From JASGCL01 sp965262775 (GTDB lineage: Bacteria > Pseudomonadota > Alphaproteobacteria > JASGCL01), in NCBI GenBank assembly GCA_965262775.1, contig CBDHFT010000004.1, positions 1 through 40,891 on the forward strand: a stretch of DNA of 40,891 nt, in the 5' to 3' direction. The first letter of the stretch is position 1, and each line of letters opens with the position of its first letter. This document shows positions 17,353-24,842 of this stretch, one piece after another. The notes under the pieces were generated by a model, which did no database searches, was not told the origin of the DNA, and saw nothing but the letters and a program-made list of their open reading frames with translations. The translations under genes were made by a program, and so were the position numbers.

Positions 17353-18417
17353 ATGACCGCTATTTCATTACGCCAATTGCTTGACCATGCCGCCGAATAT
17401 ACATACGGCGTGCCCGCCTTTAACATCAACAACATGGAACAATTATTGGCGATTATGCAGGCCGCCGACAAAACCAACGCCCCCGTTATTTTGCAGGCCA
17501 GCCGCGGCGCGCGTAGTTACGCGGGCGACATGATGATAAAAAAAATGATGGAAGCCGCCGAATTTATGTATCCCCATATTCCTATCTGCGTTCATCAAGA
17601 CCATGGCAACAGCCCGCGCACTTGCCTGTCGGCCATGCAATATGGTTTTACATCGGTGATGATGGATGGATCCCTGACCGAGGATGGCAAAACCCCTAGC
17701 GATTATGAATATAATGTTGCGGTGACAAAAAAAGTTGCCGAGCTGGCCCATGATATTGGCGTTTCGGTGGAGGGGGAATTGGGTTGCCTGGGCTCGCTTG
17801 AAACGGGCAAGGGCGATAAAGAAGATGGTCACGGATTCGAAGGAACATTGTCGCATGATATGTTGTTGACCGACCCCGACCAAGCGTTGGATTTTGTCAA
17901 AAAAACCAAGGTCGACGCCTTGGCGGTGGCGATTGGCACTTCGCACGGTGCCTACAAATTTACCAAAAAACCCGACGGTAAGGTTTTGGCGATGGATGTT
18001 ATCAAAGAAATAAATAAAAAATTACCCACCACCCATTTGGTGATGCACGGTTCGTCGTCGGTTCCCCAAGAATTGCAAGATATTATCAACAAATATGGTG
18101 GGGTGATGCCGCAAACCTATGGCGTGCCCGTGGAAGAGATTAAGGTTGGCATAAAACATGGGGTGCGCAAAATAAATATCGACACCGATTGTCGCATGGC
18201 GATTATTGGTCAATATAGAAAAATTGCCATGGAGAAAAAAGATGAAATAGACCCGCGCAATTTTAATAAACCCGCCATCGAAGCCATGAAAAATTTATGT
18301 ATAAGCCGTTTCGAAGAATTTGGCACCGCGGGCCGCGCCGAAAAAATTAAAGTCATACCGTTAAGCGATATGGCAAAAAATTATGCCGCGGGAAAACTTG
18401 ACCCAAAATTAGCTTAA
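17353..18417 (+). CDS. fba: Fructose-bisphosphate aldolase, class II
   Basis: This zinc-dependent aldolase interconverts fructose-1,6-bisphosphate with DHAP and glyceraldehyde-3-phosphate. Features are VPAFNINNMEQ, the zinc/catalytic block CVHQDHGNS (Asp83, His84), the metal loop EGELGCLGSLETG, AIGTSHGAYK with a further zinc histidine, LVMHGSSSVPQE, and the phosphate-binding KINIDTD. At 354 residues it is the longer Calvin-type (class IIA/FbaA-like in bacterial annotation) form. It pairs with glpX upstream for gluconeogenic flux, separated by two small membrane ORFs. Confidence 0.94.
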   Translation: MTAISLRQLLDHAAEYTYGVPAFNINNMEQLLAIMQAADKTNAPVILQASRGARSYAGDMMIKKMMEAAEFMYPHIPICVHQDHGNSPRTCLSAMQYGFTSVMMDGSLTEDGKTPSDYEYNVAVTKKVAELAHDIGVSVEGELGCLGSLETGKGDKEDGHGFEGTLSHDMLLTDPDQALDFVKKTKVDALAVAIGTSHGAYKFTKKPDGKVLAMDVIKEINKKLPTTHLVMHGSSSVPQELQDIINKYGGVMPQTYGVPVEEIKVGIKHGVRKINIDTDCRMAIIGQYRKIAMEKKDEIDPRNFNKPAIEAMKNLCISRFEEFGTAGRAEKIKVIPLSDMAKNYAAGKLDPKLA

Positions 18418-18886
18418 GGGCTTCAAGCTTATTGTTACATTATCCTGCTGGTTGTTGCGCGACACTTATGGTGGGGCAAAAAACTTGTCATGATTTTTTA
18501 CAACAATATTTTTACATCAAAAAATATTGCGCCGATTAATGGCGGTATAAAATTTTATATTGGCTGAAATGTAAGAACGCGGCCGCGCCCTGCGCCGTTT
18601 TTTTATCATGGCGCGGTTGTGCGGATTTTTTTTCTAACCACCCCGAAAAAAATTGTTGCTAGCCTAACAATTGTTTGACTGCTTTGCTTTTTTACCACCT
18701 TGCCTTGCTTGATATAAGAAATATAAAAATCTATGCTCGCGGTTAATAAGCGGTAAGGTTTGGGCTGATACATAACTGGGACACTGTCAACACCGTGGGA
18801 TAATACCAGTTATTATAATGGGCGAAGTAGTTTCCTCCATTATTCCCCCTCAGCTAATTATATCATATTTTTATAAAGGAGATATA
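18418..18886 (+). other. Gene-free 469-base spacer with inverted repeats before the barrel array
   Basis: No convincing coding frame. It holds a 10-bp inverted repeat, CAATATTTTT (18504-18513) and AAAAATATTG (18520-18529), without a T-run that would make it a normal terminator. Further on are a GC-rich patch (around 18580-18620) and the dyad upstream of the first barrel gene (listed separately). A structured leader or small RNA is possible but not shown. Confidence 0.4.
18772..18819 (+). promoter_or_regulatory. Dyad plus TATAAT upstream of the first array barrel gene
   Basis: The arms ATAACTGG (18772-18779) and CCAGTTAT (18806-18813) are perfect complements. A smaller imperfect dyad (CACTGT/ACCGTG) lies between them. 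The right arm abuts TATAAT at 18814-18819. There is no good -35 at 17 bases, which would suit activator-dependent control. Regulatory role is inferred. Confidence 0.45.
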
Positions 18887-19855
18887 ATGAACAAAAACTT
18901 TACACGCGCCTTTTTGGCGTCCACGGTTGTTGGCTTAACGAGCATGTCTATTGCTCAGGCCGCCACCCAAATCACAGCAGCCCCAGTCGAAATAACAAAT
19001 AAGGCGGCGGACACGCAATTGGGCTCGTCTTCAAAATCGCTTCTTGCTAATCGCAAGGGTCTTTACATAACCCCCAATGCAGAAGTTATTTTTGTTAATG
19101 GTCGCTACACCAGTGGTGCGTCTGCCCTCGGCGTGGGCGGCGGTGCTGGCTTGGCGATTGGTTATCAAATAAATCGCTTTCAGCTCGAACTGGCGGCCAG
19201 TTATCACTATTACGGTGGAACGGGCTCTACCACGCAAACCTATAATTCGGTTGGCGCAAGTTCGGCAGGGTTCGCTGCCATTGCTGCCTTGCCGCTGGAG
19301 CAAAGGATGGAGGCCATTCAAAAAGGTTTTGCTATCGCGGGGCTTAGCTCATCGCTTAATGGTAAACATCTTATTTCCACCGCGAAAAGCAACGAAGGAT
19401 TTATTCCCATTACCTTGGGTTTAAATTATATGGTGCCCCTGAATGCGCGTGGTTCGTTAATCTTAACGCCAGGTATTGCGGGCGGTGTTTGGTTACATAC
19501 CATCGATCGCAAAATTAGCTATCGCGATGACGCCGACGGTCAGTTGGTCGGCTTGGGCGACACTTTTGCTTCTATCTTTGGCGGCACCAAACCAACCACC
19601 GATAAAGGCTTCGAAGTGAAAGGTGTTATCGTCCCCAGCTTATCGTTGGATTATGCGATTAACGAAAACTTCAGCTTACGTTTCGCGGGTAAATTTTATA
19701 TTGTGCCTGCTGGCTACAGTGAAAATTATGCCAGTTTGAATCGCTCGGTGGCGGCGACAGCCTTATCGGTGGCGTCCTTTACCCCCGCCCACACCATTGT
19801 TAACCAAAATTTTTGGTATGGCGGGTTAAGCGTTGGGGGTCAATATAGTTTCTAA
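18887..19855 (+). CDS. Outer-membrane barrel, array member 1
   Basis: ATG 18887 is chosen because AAAGGAGATATA sits just upstream and a signal peptide follows (FLASTVVGLTSMSIAQA, cleaved after AQA); an ATG at 18818 in the same frame lies in the -10 region. The 322-residue precursor has a linker of about 30 residues, then the array's shared blocks: GLYITPNAEVIFVN, GVGGGAGLAIGYQINRFQLE, ITLGLNYMVPLNARGSL, TPGIAGGVWLHTI, VIVPSLSLDY, AGKFYIVPAGYSENY and terminal GGQYSF. It has the longest insert between the second and third blocks (about 60 residues, Ala/Ser/Gly-rich), which would be a surface loop. A terminator follows at 19938. Surface exposure is inferred. Confidence 0.8.
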   Translation: MNKNFTRAFLASTVVGLTSMSIAQAATQITAAPVEITNKAADTQLGSSSKSLLANRKGLYITPNAEVIFVNGRYTSGASALGVGGGAGLAIGYQINRFQLELAASYHYYGGTGSTTQTYNSVGASSAGFAAIAALPLEQRMEAIQKGFAIAGLSSSLNGKHLISTAKSNEGFIPITLGLNYMVPLNARGSLILTPGIAGGVWLHTIDRKISYRDDADGQLVGLGDTFASIFGGTKPTTDKGFEVKGVIVPSLSLDYAINENFSLRFAGKFYIVPAGYSENYASLNRSVAATALSVASFTPAHTIVNQNFWYGGLSVGGQYSF

Positions 19856-19937
19856 TATTTGAAGTTATATTTTCATCAACAAATAAGTCATAGATGCAGG
19901 TAGGTTTGCTATTTTCGTCTTGTCTTAAAAGAATTGA

Positions 19938-19977
19938 AAAAATCCTCGTTTGAATCTTTCAAACGGGGATTTTTTTT
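19938..19977 (+). terminator. Rho-independent terminator of array member 1
   Basis: The arms AATCCTCGTTTGAA and TTCAAACGGGGATT pair over 14 positions with one T-G pair and a three-base loop, followed by a run of Ts. Confidence 0.85.
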
Positions 19978-19979
19978 AG

Positions 19980-20008
19980 TTGCATTTATAGTAACAATAT
20001 AGTAGTAT
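19980..20008 (+). promoter_or_regulatory. Predicted promoter of array member 2, overlapping a palindrome
   Basis: TTGCAT (19980-19985) and TAGTAT (20003-20008) have a 17-base spacer. The perfect palindrome AGTATATATACT (20004-20015) overlaps the -10 and runs up to ATG 20016, so a regulator could bind here. The transcript would be leaderless or nearly so. Confidence 0.5.
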
Positions 20009-20015
20009 ATATACT

Positions 20016-20849
20016 ATGATACAACCAAAAGTAAGAAATTTATCCACCTGGGCGGTATTGCATGTAATGACCGCTCTTTCCACGGCGATATTTTGCGCAA
20101 CATCGGCCAGGGCCAGCGAGGCAGATGGGTTATATCTAACCCCCAATGCCGAGGTTATTTTGGTCGACAAAGCCTTCACCAAGGGCACGGCATTGATTGG
20201 CATTGGCGGCGGCGGTGGTTTGGTGGTGGGTTATCAAAAGAAAAATTTTCAAATTGAATTGGCGGCCAATTATCAATATTATGGTGGGAAGTCGATCGTC
20301 AATCAATTGACCAACGCCTTTAGCCAATATAGTCTTTATCAGCGGTCGCTTAACACCACGGTTGACAATTATGAATATTTTTTGCCCGTAACCTTGGGTT
20401 TGAATTATGTCATTCCCGTTAACGCCAGCGGTTCGTTGGCCATTACCCCTGGTATTGCGGGGGGCGTGTGGTTTCATGAAGTCAAACGCAGCTTAAGCTA
20501 CAGTTCGTCCGACCCCGATGTTAGCCAGAAACTCAACCAGTTTTTTACCAATCAATTGGATACGAAGTTGAACCCCGTTTGGTATTCATTCCCCGCCAAT
20601 GACCAGGGCAGCGAAATAAAAGCAGTCATTGTTCCCAGCTTAAGTTTGGATTATTCACCCAGCAGTAATTTTACATTGCGCGTTGCGGGCAAACTCTACA
20701 TTGTTCCCGCGGGCTACAGCGATAATTACAGCGCGACGACCCAGGCGGTCATCGCCGCGGCTGATAAAATAAATTTACCTGCCTACAGCGCGGTGAATAA
20801 ATTATTTTGGTATGGCGCCCTTCATGTTGGTGCGCAATACACATTTTAA
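20016..20849 (+). CDS. Outer-membrane barrel, array member 2
   Basis: The 277-residue precursor has a signal peptide ending ATSARA. The mature part starts SEADGLYLTPNAEVILVD without the linker found in member 1. Shared blocks are GIGGGGGLVVGYQKKNFQIELAAN, YQYYGG, TLGLNYVIPVNASGSL, TPGIAGGVWFHEV, VIVPSLSLDYSP, AGKLYIVPAGYSDNY and the terminal YGALHVGAQYTF. Variable stretches lie between YYGG and the third block and after the WFHEV strand. ATG 20016 has no ribosome binding site; an in-frame ATG at 20067 would remove the positively charged start of the signal peptide, so 20016 is preferred. No terminator hairpin seen downstream. Confidence 0.8.
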   Translation: MIQPKVRNLSTWAVLHVMTALSTAIFCATSARASEADGLYLTPNAEVILVDKAFTKGTALIGIGGGGGLVVGYQKKNFQIELAANYQYYGGKSIVNQLTNAFSQYSLYQRSLNTTVDNYEYFLPVTLGLNYVIPVNASGSLAITPGIAGGVWFHEVKRSLSYSSSDPDVSQKLNQFFTNQLDTKLNPVWYSFPANDQGSEIKAVIVPSLSLDYSPSSNFTLRVAGKLYIVPAGYSDNYSATTQAVIAAADKINLPAYSAVNKLFWYGALHVGAQYTF

Positions 20850-21253
20850 GAGTTATTTTTTATTTGCTATTTTTATAAATTTGGCGTAGCAAGCGCGCTG
20901 ATAGTGGGACATTTTCTGGTAAATTCTTTGATAAGTTTGGTTAACAAAATTTATCAAGGGGGACAGATCAATCACAAAATTGGAGAAAAAAATTATCACC
21001 TGGGCGTGCGGAGGCCCGTGCGCCCAGGTATATCCACCCAATTCCACCCATCATTCCCCAAACCGTTAAGGACAGATAGCAAAGCACAAAGCCCGCGCCC
21101 ATAAGCGGCGCGAAGCGCGAGCGCGCGATACCCCCATGCCCCAAGGGCTATATTAAACTATAAGCCCTAGCTATAAATGCAGAACCGAGTCGCGCCTTGC
21201 TTTAATAATTTATACTTACATTCGGCATCCATTTTTTAAAAGCACGGCGCGTC
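20850..21253 (+). other. 404-base structured spacer between array members 2 and 3
   Basis: No supported gene. Three hairpins are visible: TTGATAA/TTATCAA around 20926-20957; ACCTGGGCG (20998-21006) with CGCCCAGGT (21021-21029), nine perfect pairs; and AGGGCTATA (21144-21152) with TATAAGCCCT (21159-21168). None is followed by a good T-run. A run of alternating GC (about 21103-21128) lies between the last two. This could be a non-coding RNA, a remnant of a repeat element, or leader structure. Confidence 0.4.
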
Positions 21254-22057
21254 ATGCAACATCTAGCTAAAAAAATTCCAGTGATTTTATTTTGGATTGC
21301 GTTGTTGTTTTGGTGCCAAGCAAGCAACCAGGCCCATGCCAGGGACGGTTTTTATTTAAACCCCAATGCGGAGGTTATCATGGTCAGCCCAACATTTACC
21401 CAACATACAAATAAAATTGGTATTGGCGGCGGCGGTGGTTTGGCCATGGGTTATGAAATTAAAAAATTTCAAATCGAATTGGCAACCAATTATGAATATT
21501 ATGGCAGCCAAGCAAATTTGCAACAAGGCTTAAAAGCCTTCGCCAAATACCCCAGCAGTGAAAAAATAAAAACCAGCACCGATAACAGCGAATATTTTTT
21601 GCCCATCACGCTTGGTTTGAATTATGTCATTCCCCTTACCCCCAGCGATTCGTGGGCTATGATAGTTGGTATGGCGGGCGGGGCATGGATTCATTATGTT
21701 AATCGCACCACCACCATCGATACATCGCCCCTAACCGCGGTGTCGGGGGCAATCCCACCCGCGGCGGGCGCGCCCGCGGGCGGACCATTGACCAATGATT
21801 CCATCGTGCAAAAAACCACCCAAGTAAGGGGCGTCGTCGTGCCCAGTTTGGGAATCAATTACGGGCCCGCCGCCAATTGGACATTAAGTTTGGCAGGAAA
21901 ATTTTACATTGTACCATTTGGTTACAGCGATAATTACACCGCGGACAGCCAAGCCATTGCCAATAAAACAGCGCGGTTTTTATCACCCGTTTATAACGCG
22001 GTTGATAAAATATTTTGGTATGGTGCCATAAACCTGGGCGTCGGTTATAGTTTTTAA
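21254..22057 (+). CDS. Outer-membrane barrel, array member 3
   Basis: The 267-residue precursor has the signal peptide IPVILFWIALLFWCQASNQAHA with the mature start RDGFYLNPNAEVIMVS. It keeps the array's blocks GIGGGGGLAMGYEIKKFQIELATN, YEYYGS, ITLGLNYVIPLTPSDSW, VVVPSLGINYGP, AGKFYIVPFGYSDNY, and ends LGVGYSF. The third variable stretch is unlike the others, Ala/Pro/Gly-rich (AIPPAAGAPAGGPL). The TPGIAGGVW block is altered to VGMAGGAW. No strong ribosome binding site precedes ATG 21254, and no terminator was seen; after the stop are short direct repeats of CGCCATTAACC. Confidence 0.78.
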   Translation: MQHLAKKIPVILFWIALLFWCQASNQAHARDGFYLNPNAEVIMVSPTFTQHTNKIGIGGGGGLAMGYEIKKFQIELATNYEYYGSQANLQQGLKAFAKYPSSEKIKTSTDNSEYFLPITLGLNYVIPLTPSDSWAMIVGMAGGAWIHYVNRTTTIDTSPLTAVSGAIPPAAGAPAGGPLTNDSIVQKTTQVRGVVVPSLGINYGPAANWTLSLAGKFYIVPFGYSDNYTADSQAIANKTARFLSPVYNAVDKIFWYGAINLGVGYSF

Positions 22058-22288
22058 TCCTTTACCGACCCGTTGTTTACGCGCCATTAACCCGCCATTA
22101 ACCCGCCATGACCATATGGGTTATAAGCCATTTCCCGCGCCGTGGCCAATACCCACAAAATCGACCTAAAATTGCTAAATTATACTATACATCTTATTTT
22201 ATTATAAAATACAATAAAAAAGTTAGTATAGTTAGATTTACTATGAATAGTTGCTATTGATAAAAAAATGTGCTATAAAGGTAATATA

Positions 22289-23308
22289 ATGAAACAATTA
22301 TTTAGGATATTTTTACTGGCCGCGGTTATGATGGATGTTGCCGACATGGCGTTGGCGCAAACAACTATCAATACCCCCACAAACTCAGGCGCAGTCGTTG
22401 CGCCCGCCCCCAGGGTAAACTCCCCGAACTTACCCGCTGGAAATGCCCCCAGGGTAAATCAATCAGGATCGCCCGTTAGAAACAATGTGCAAAGAACGGT
22501 TGCCCCCCCAGCCAATTTGATAATTAATCAAACACCCGTCAGGCAAGATGCTTTGCCTGTGGTCGCCACCCCAGCCCCAGCAGTGCAGTCGGCAAACCAA
22601 CGCCTCGCAAGGGATGGATTCTATGTAAGGCCCAATGCCGAACTTCTGCTTGTTCCTTCGAAATCAGCCTTCACCAAAAACGTGGGATCGATAGGCCTTG
22701 GCGCGGGTGGTGGTTTTACATTGGGTTATGAAGTTAGTAAATTCCAAATCGAGCTGGCAATTAATTATCAATATTACGGCAGCAAAGGCAGTTTTTACCA
22801 AAGTGCGCAGGCCGCCGCAAGCAAAGTAAATATAACAACCACGGTGGATAGCGGGGAACATTTCATTCCCATTACCGTGGGGTTCAATTACGTCATTCCG
22901 CTTACTTCGTCGGGTTTATTTGCCGTGACCCCGGGTTTGGCGGGCGGTTTGTGGGTTCACAGGATAAACCGCGTTATACGCCAGGATGGTTATAATATTG
23001 CCACAGGCCTACCAACCAATCTTGGCACCGTGGGCCTTGGCGATTTACCAACAAGCGACAGCAACACCGAAGTTAGGTTAGTGATAGCGCCAAGTTTGGC
23101 GTTGGAGGTTCAACCATTCGACAATTTGAGTTTTCATGTTACGGGCAAAGTTTATATTGTGCCAGGTGGCTACAGCGATAATTACGCCGCCACCACCCGC
23201 GCCGCCTTCGCCGATATTAGCACGTTTAATTTAGAACCAGCATACAACACGACCGATGCCATGTTTTGGTACAGCAGCATTAATATTGGCATGCAATATA
23301 AATTTTAA
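22289..23308 (+). CDS. Outer-membrane barrel with long Pro/Asn-rich linker, array member 4
   Basis: ATG 22289 follows ATAAAGGTAATATA, the same leader box as members 1 and 5; an in-frame ATG at 22268 is upstream of that box. The 339-residue precursor has a signal peptide (IFLLAAVMMDVADMALA). Then comes a linker of about 85 residues rich in Pro, Asn, Val and Ala, with a repeated APRVN motif, before DGFYVRPNAELLLVP. The barrel blocks are GLGAGGGFTLGYEVSKFQIELAIN, VGFNYVIPLTSSGLF, TPGLAGGLWVHRI, GKVYIVPGGYSDNY and the terminal IGMQYKF. The linker may span the peptidoglycan or be exposed; its role is unknown. A possible promoter TTGCTA-17-TATAAA (22251-22279) is too close to the start to explain the conserved ribosome binding site. 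Confidence 0.8.
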   Translation: MKQLFRIFLLAAVMMDVADMALAQTTINTPTNSGAVVAPAPRVNSPNLPAGNAPRVNQSGSPVRNNVQRTVAPPANLIINQTPVRQDALPVVATPAPAVQSANQRLARDGFYVRPNAELLLVPSKSAFTKNVGSIGLGAGGGFTLGYEVSKFQIELAINYQYYGSKGSFYQSAQAAASKVNITTTVDSGEHFIPITVGFNYVIPLTSSGLFAVTPGLAGGLWVHRINRVIRQDGYNIATGLPTNLGTVGLGDLPTSDSNTEVRLVIAPSLALEVQPFDNLSFHVTGKVYIVPGGYSDNYAATTRAAFADISTFNLEPAYNTTDAMFWYSSINIGMQYKF

Positions 23309-23388
23309 TTGCCATTGGTTTTTTTGCCAATTGGTGGGGCAGTATAGTTTAGAACGAACTATCCACGACAAGTTTTCTGTTTAACAAA

Positions 23389-23426
23389 CCCCTGCCTTGG
23401 GTAGCCTCCCAGGCGGGGTTTTTTTT
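23389..23426 (+). terminator. Rho-independent terminator of array member 4
   Basis: CCCC-GCC-T-GGG pairs with CCC-A-GGC-GGGG (two bulged Ts in the left arm), followed by eight Ts. The flanking bases TTTTCTGTTTAACAAA and the terminator recur after array member 5. Confidence 0.85.
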
Positions 23427-23489
23427 ATAATATGCGTTTTTTTTCACCCCGCTTGGACATAAGAGAGGGGGAGAAATAGGGCAGGGGTT

Positions 23490-23627
23490 TAGCTAGCCTC
23501 CCTTGCGACAGAAGGAAGCAGAAAAATAGGGAGGCGAGTTAGCTAACCTCCCTTGTGATACAAGGGAGGGAGAAAAATAGGGAGGCGGAGCCGACCATAT
23601 TTTTCGGGTAGGTTAGACCCCGCTTGG
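23490..23627. repeat. Direct repeat B, copy 1 (about 135 bp)
   Basis: It runs from CTAGCCTCCCTTG through GACCATATTTTTCGGGTAGG to GACCCCGCTTGG. It contains one degenerate and one perfect copy (23547-23569) of a palindrome with arms CCTCCCTTGT and ACAAGGGAGG, each followed by GAGAAAAATAGGGAGGCG or a close variant. Copy 2 is at 23882-24020. Confidence 0.8.
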
Positions 23628-23663
23628 TGAATGATTTTTGTTTTAACATGCTATTCCCAGCTT

Positions 23664-23825
23664 GATAAATTTACCTGACCATATTTAAAATCGTCACCCC
23701 CCACTAACCCACCTGAAAATTATACTGCGCTAACGCTTCGTTAATTTTCTTCCTCCCTTGTAACACAAGGGAGGCATCTTTAGCCTTCTTCCCCACCAAC
23801 CCGCCCGCGAAAAGAAAAAACCAGG
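23664..23825. repeat. Direct repeat A, copy 1 (about 161 bp)
   Basis: It begins GATAAATTTACCTG and ends AAAAAACCAGG. It includes CACCCCCCACTAACCCACCT, GCGCTAACGCTTCGTTAA, the palindrome CCTCCCTTGT-aac-ACAAGGGAGG (23752-23774) and CTTCTTCCCCACCAACCCG. Copies 2 and 3 follow at 24020 and 24271. Confidence 0.85.
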
Positions 23826-23881
23826 CGTGGATCTTAGCCAACCCCGCTTGCAACACAAGGGGAGAAAAATAGGGAGGCGAG

Positions 23882-24020
23882 TTAGCTAGCATCCCTTGTG
23901 ATACAAGGGAGGGAGAAAAATAGGGAGGCGAGTTAGCTAACCTCCCTTGTGATACAAGGGAGGGAGAAAAATAGGAAGGCGTAGCCGACCATATTTTTCG
24001 GGTAGGTTAGACCCCGTTTG
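23882..24020. repeat. Direct repeat B, copy 2
   Basis: Nearly identical to copy 1 over about 135 bases, with the palindrome at about 23891-23914 (first bases altered) and 23941-23963, ending GACCCCGTTTG directly before repeat A copy 2. Confidence 0.8.
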
Positions 24021-24180
24021 ATAAATTTACCTGCCATATTTAACATCGCCACCCCCCACTAACCCACCTGAAAATTATACTGCGCTAACGCTTCGTTAAT
24101 TTTCTTCCTCCCTTGTAACACAAGGGAGGCATCTTTAGCCTTCTTCCCCACCAACCCGTTCACGAAAAGAAAAAACCAGG
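24020..24180. repeat. Direct repeat A, copy 2
   Basis: Same 161-base unit as 23664-23825 with few differences; palindrome at 24107-24129. It is followed by a partial unit (about 24196-24270) that keeps the TTGTAACACAAGGGGAGG and CTTTCTTCCCCACCAACCCG parts. Confidence 0.85.
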
Positions 24181-24270
24181 AGCGCGTTTAGCAAAACCCA
24201 CTTGTAACACAAGGGGAGGCATTCTTATCTTTCTTCCCCACCAACCCGCCCGCGAAAAGAAAAAACTGGA

Positions 24271-24431
24271 ATAAATTTACCTGCCATACTTAACATCGTC
24301 ACCCCCCACTAACCCACCTGAAAATTATACTGCGCTAGCGCTTCGTTAATTTTCTTCCTCCCTTGTAACACAAGGGAGGTATTCTTAGCCTTCTTCCCCA
24401 CCCCCCCGCCCGCGAAAAGAAGAAAACCAGG
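24271..24431. repeat. Direct repeat A, copy 3
   Basis: Third 161-base unit; palindrome at 24357-24379. A further degenerate TTGTAACACAAGGGG follows near 24452, then C-rich sequence to about 24540. Confidence 0.85.
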
Positions 24432-24697
24432 AACGCACTTAGCCAAACCCATTTGTAACACAAGGGGAGGGCATCTTTAGCCCCCCCACCCGTCGCCCAT
24501 GTTGCCCCCACGCCACCGCCCATGCCCACGCCGCATGGTATTATTATCATTAATTTATAATGATTAACGACGCAATATAAGAAAAATACCCAGAAAACAT
24601 ATATTATTTTTTGTTTGCTATTGGTTGCAAATTGGGCTAGGTAGCGATGGATAGAAGGTGGCGTTTGGGATGGGACTTTTTTTATAAAAATGCTTTC

Positions 24698-24718
24698 ATA
24701 ATTTACATCGTAAATTAT
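24698..24718 (+). promoter_or_regulatory. Perfect dyad upstream of array member 5
   Basis: The arms ATAATTTAC (24698-24706) and GTAAATTAT (24710-24718) are separated by three bases, about 125 bases before the start codon. TAATTTACAT recurs near 24799. This suits an operator for a dimeric regulator; no recognisable regulator motif. Confidence 0.4.
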
Positions 24719-24842
24719 ATCATTCGGGACATTGCCAATTATCATATTACAGAACAAATTGTTGCCGTGGTGCGTGGGCAACCGCACGCCGTGGTGGTAA
24801 TTTACATTAGCAATTTATATCAAATATTTTTAAGGAGATATA

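Noticed and set aside
20853..21104. Two short frames (one on each strand) in the spacer between barrel members 2 and 3
   Set aside because: Both run over hairpins, show no family pattern and lack ribosome binding sites.
23704..23892. 62-residue minus-strand frame inside repeat A copy 1
   Set aside because: It lies wholly in repeated palindromic DNA and has no ribosome binding site.
23490..24431. Possible CRISPR array or insertion sequence
   Set aside because: The repeats are long (135-161 bp), abut one another without unique spacers, and no transposase or cas gene lies nearby.
24335..24787. 150-residue minus-strand frame over the repeat region
   Set aside because: It runs through repeat A copy 3 and C-rich low-complexity sequence; the translation is a by-product of the repeats.
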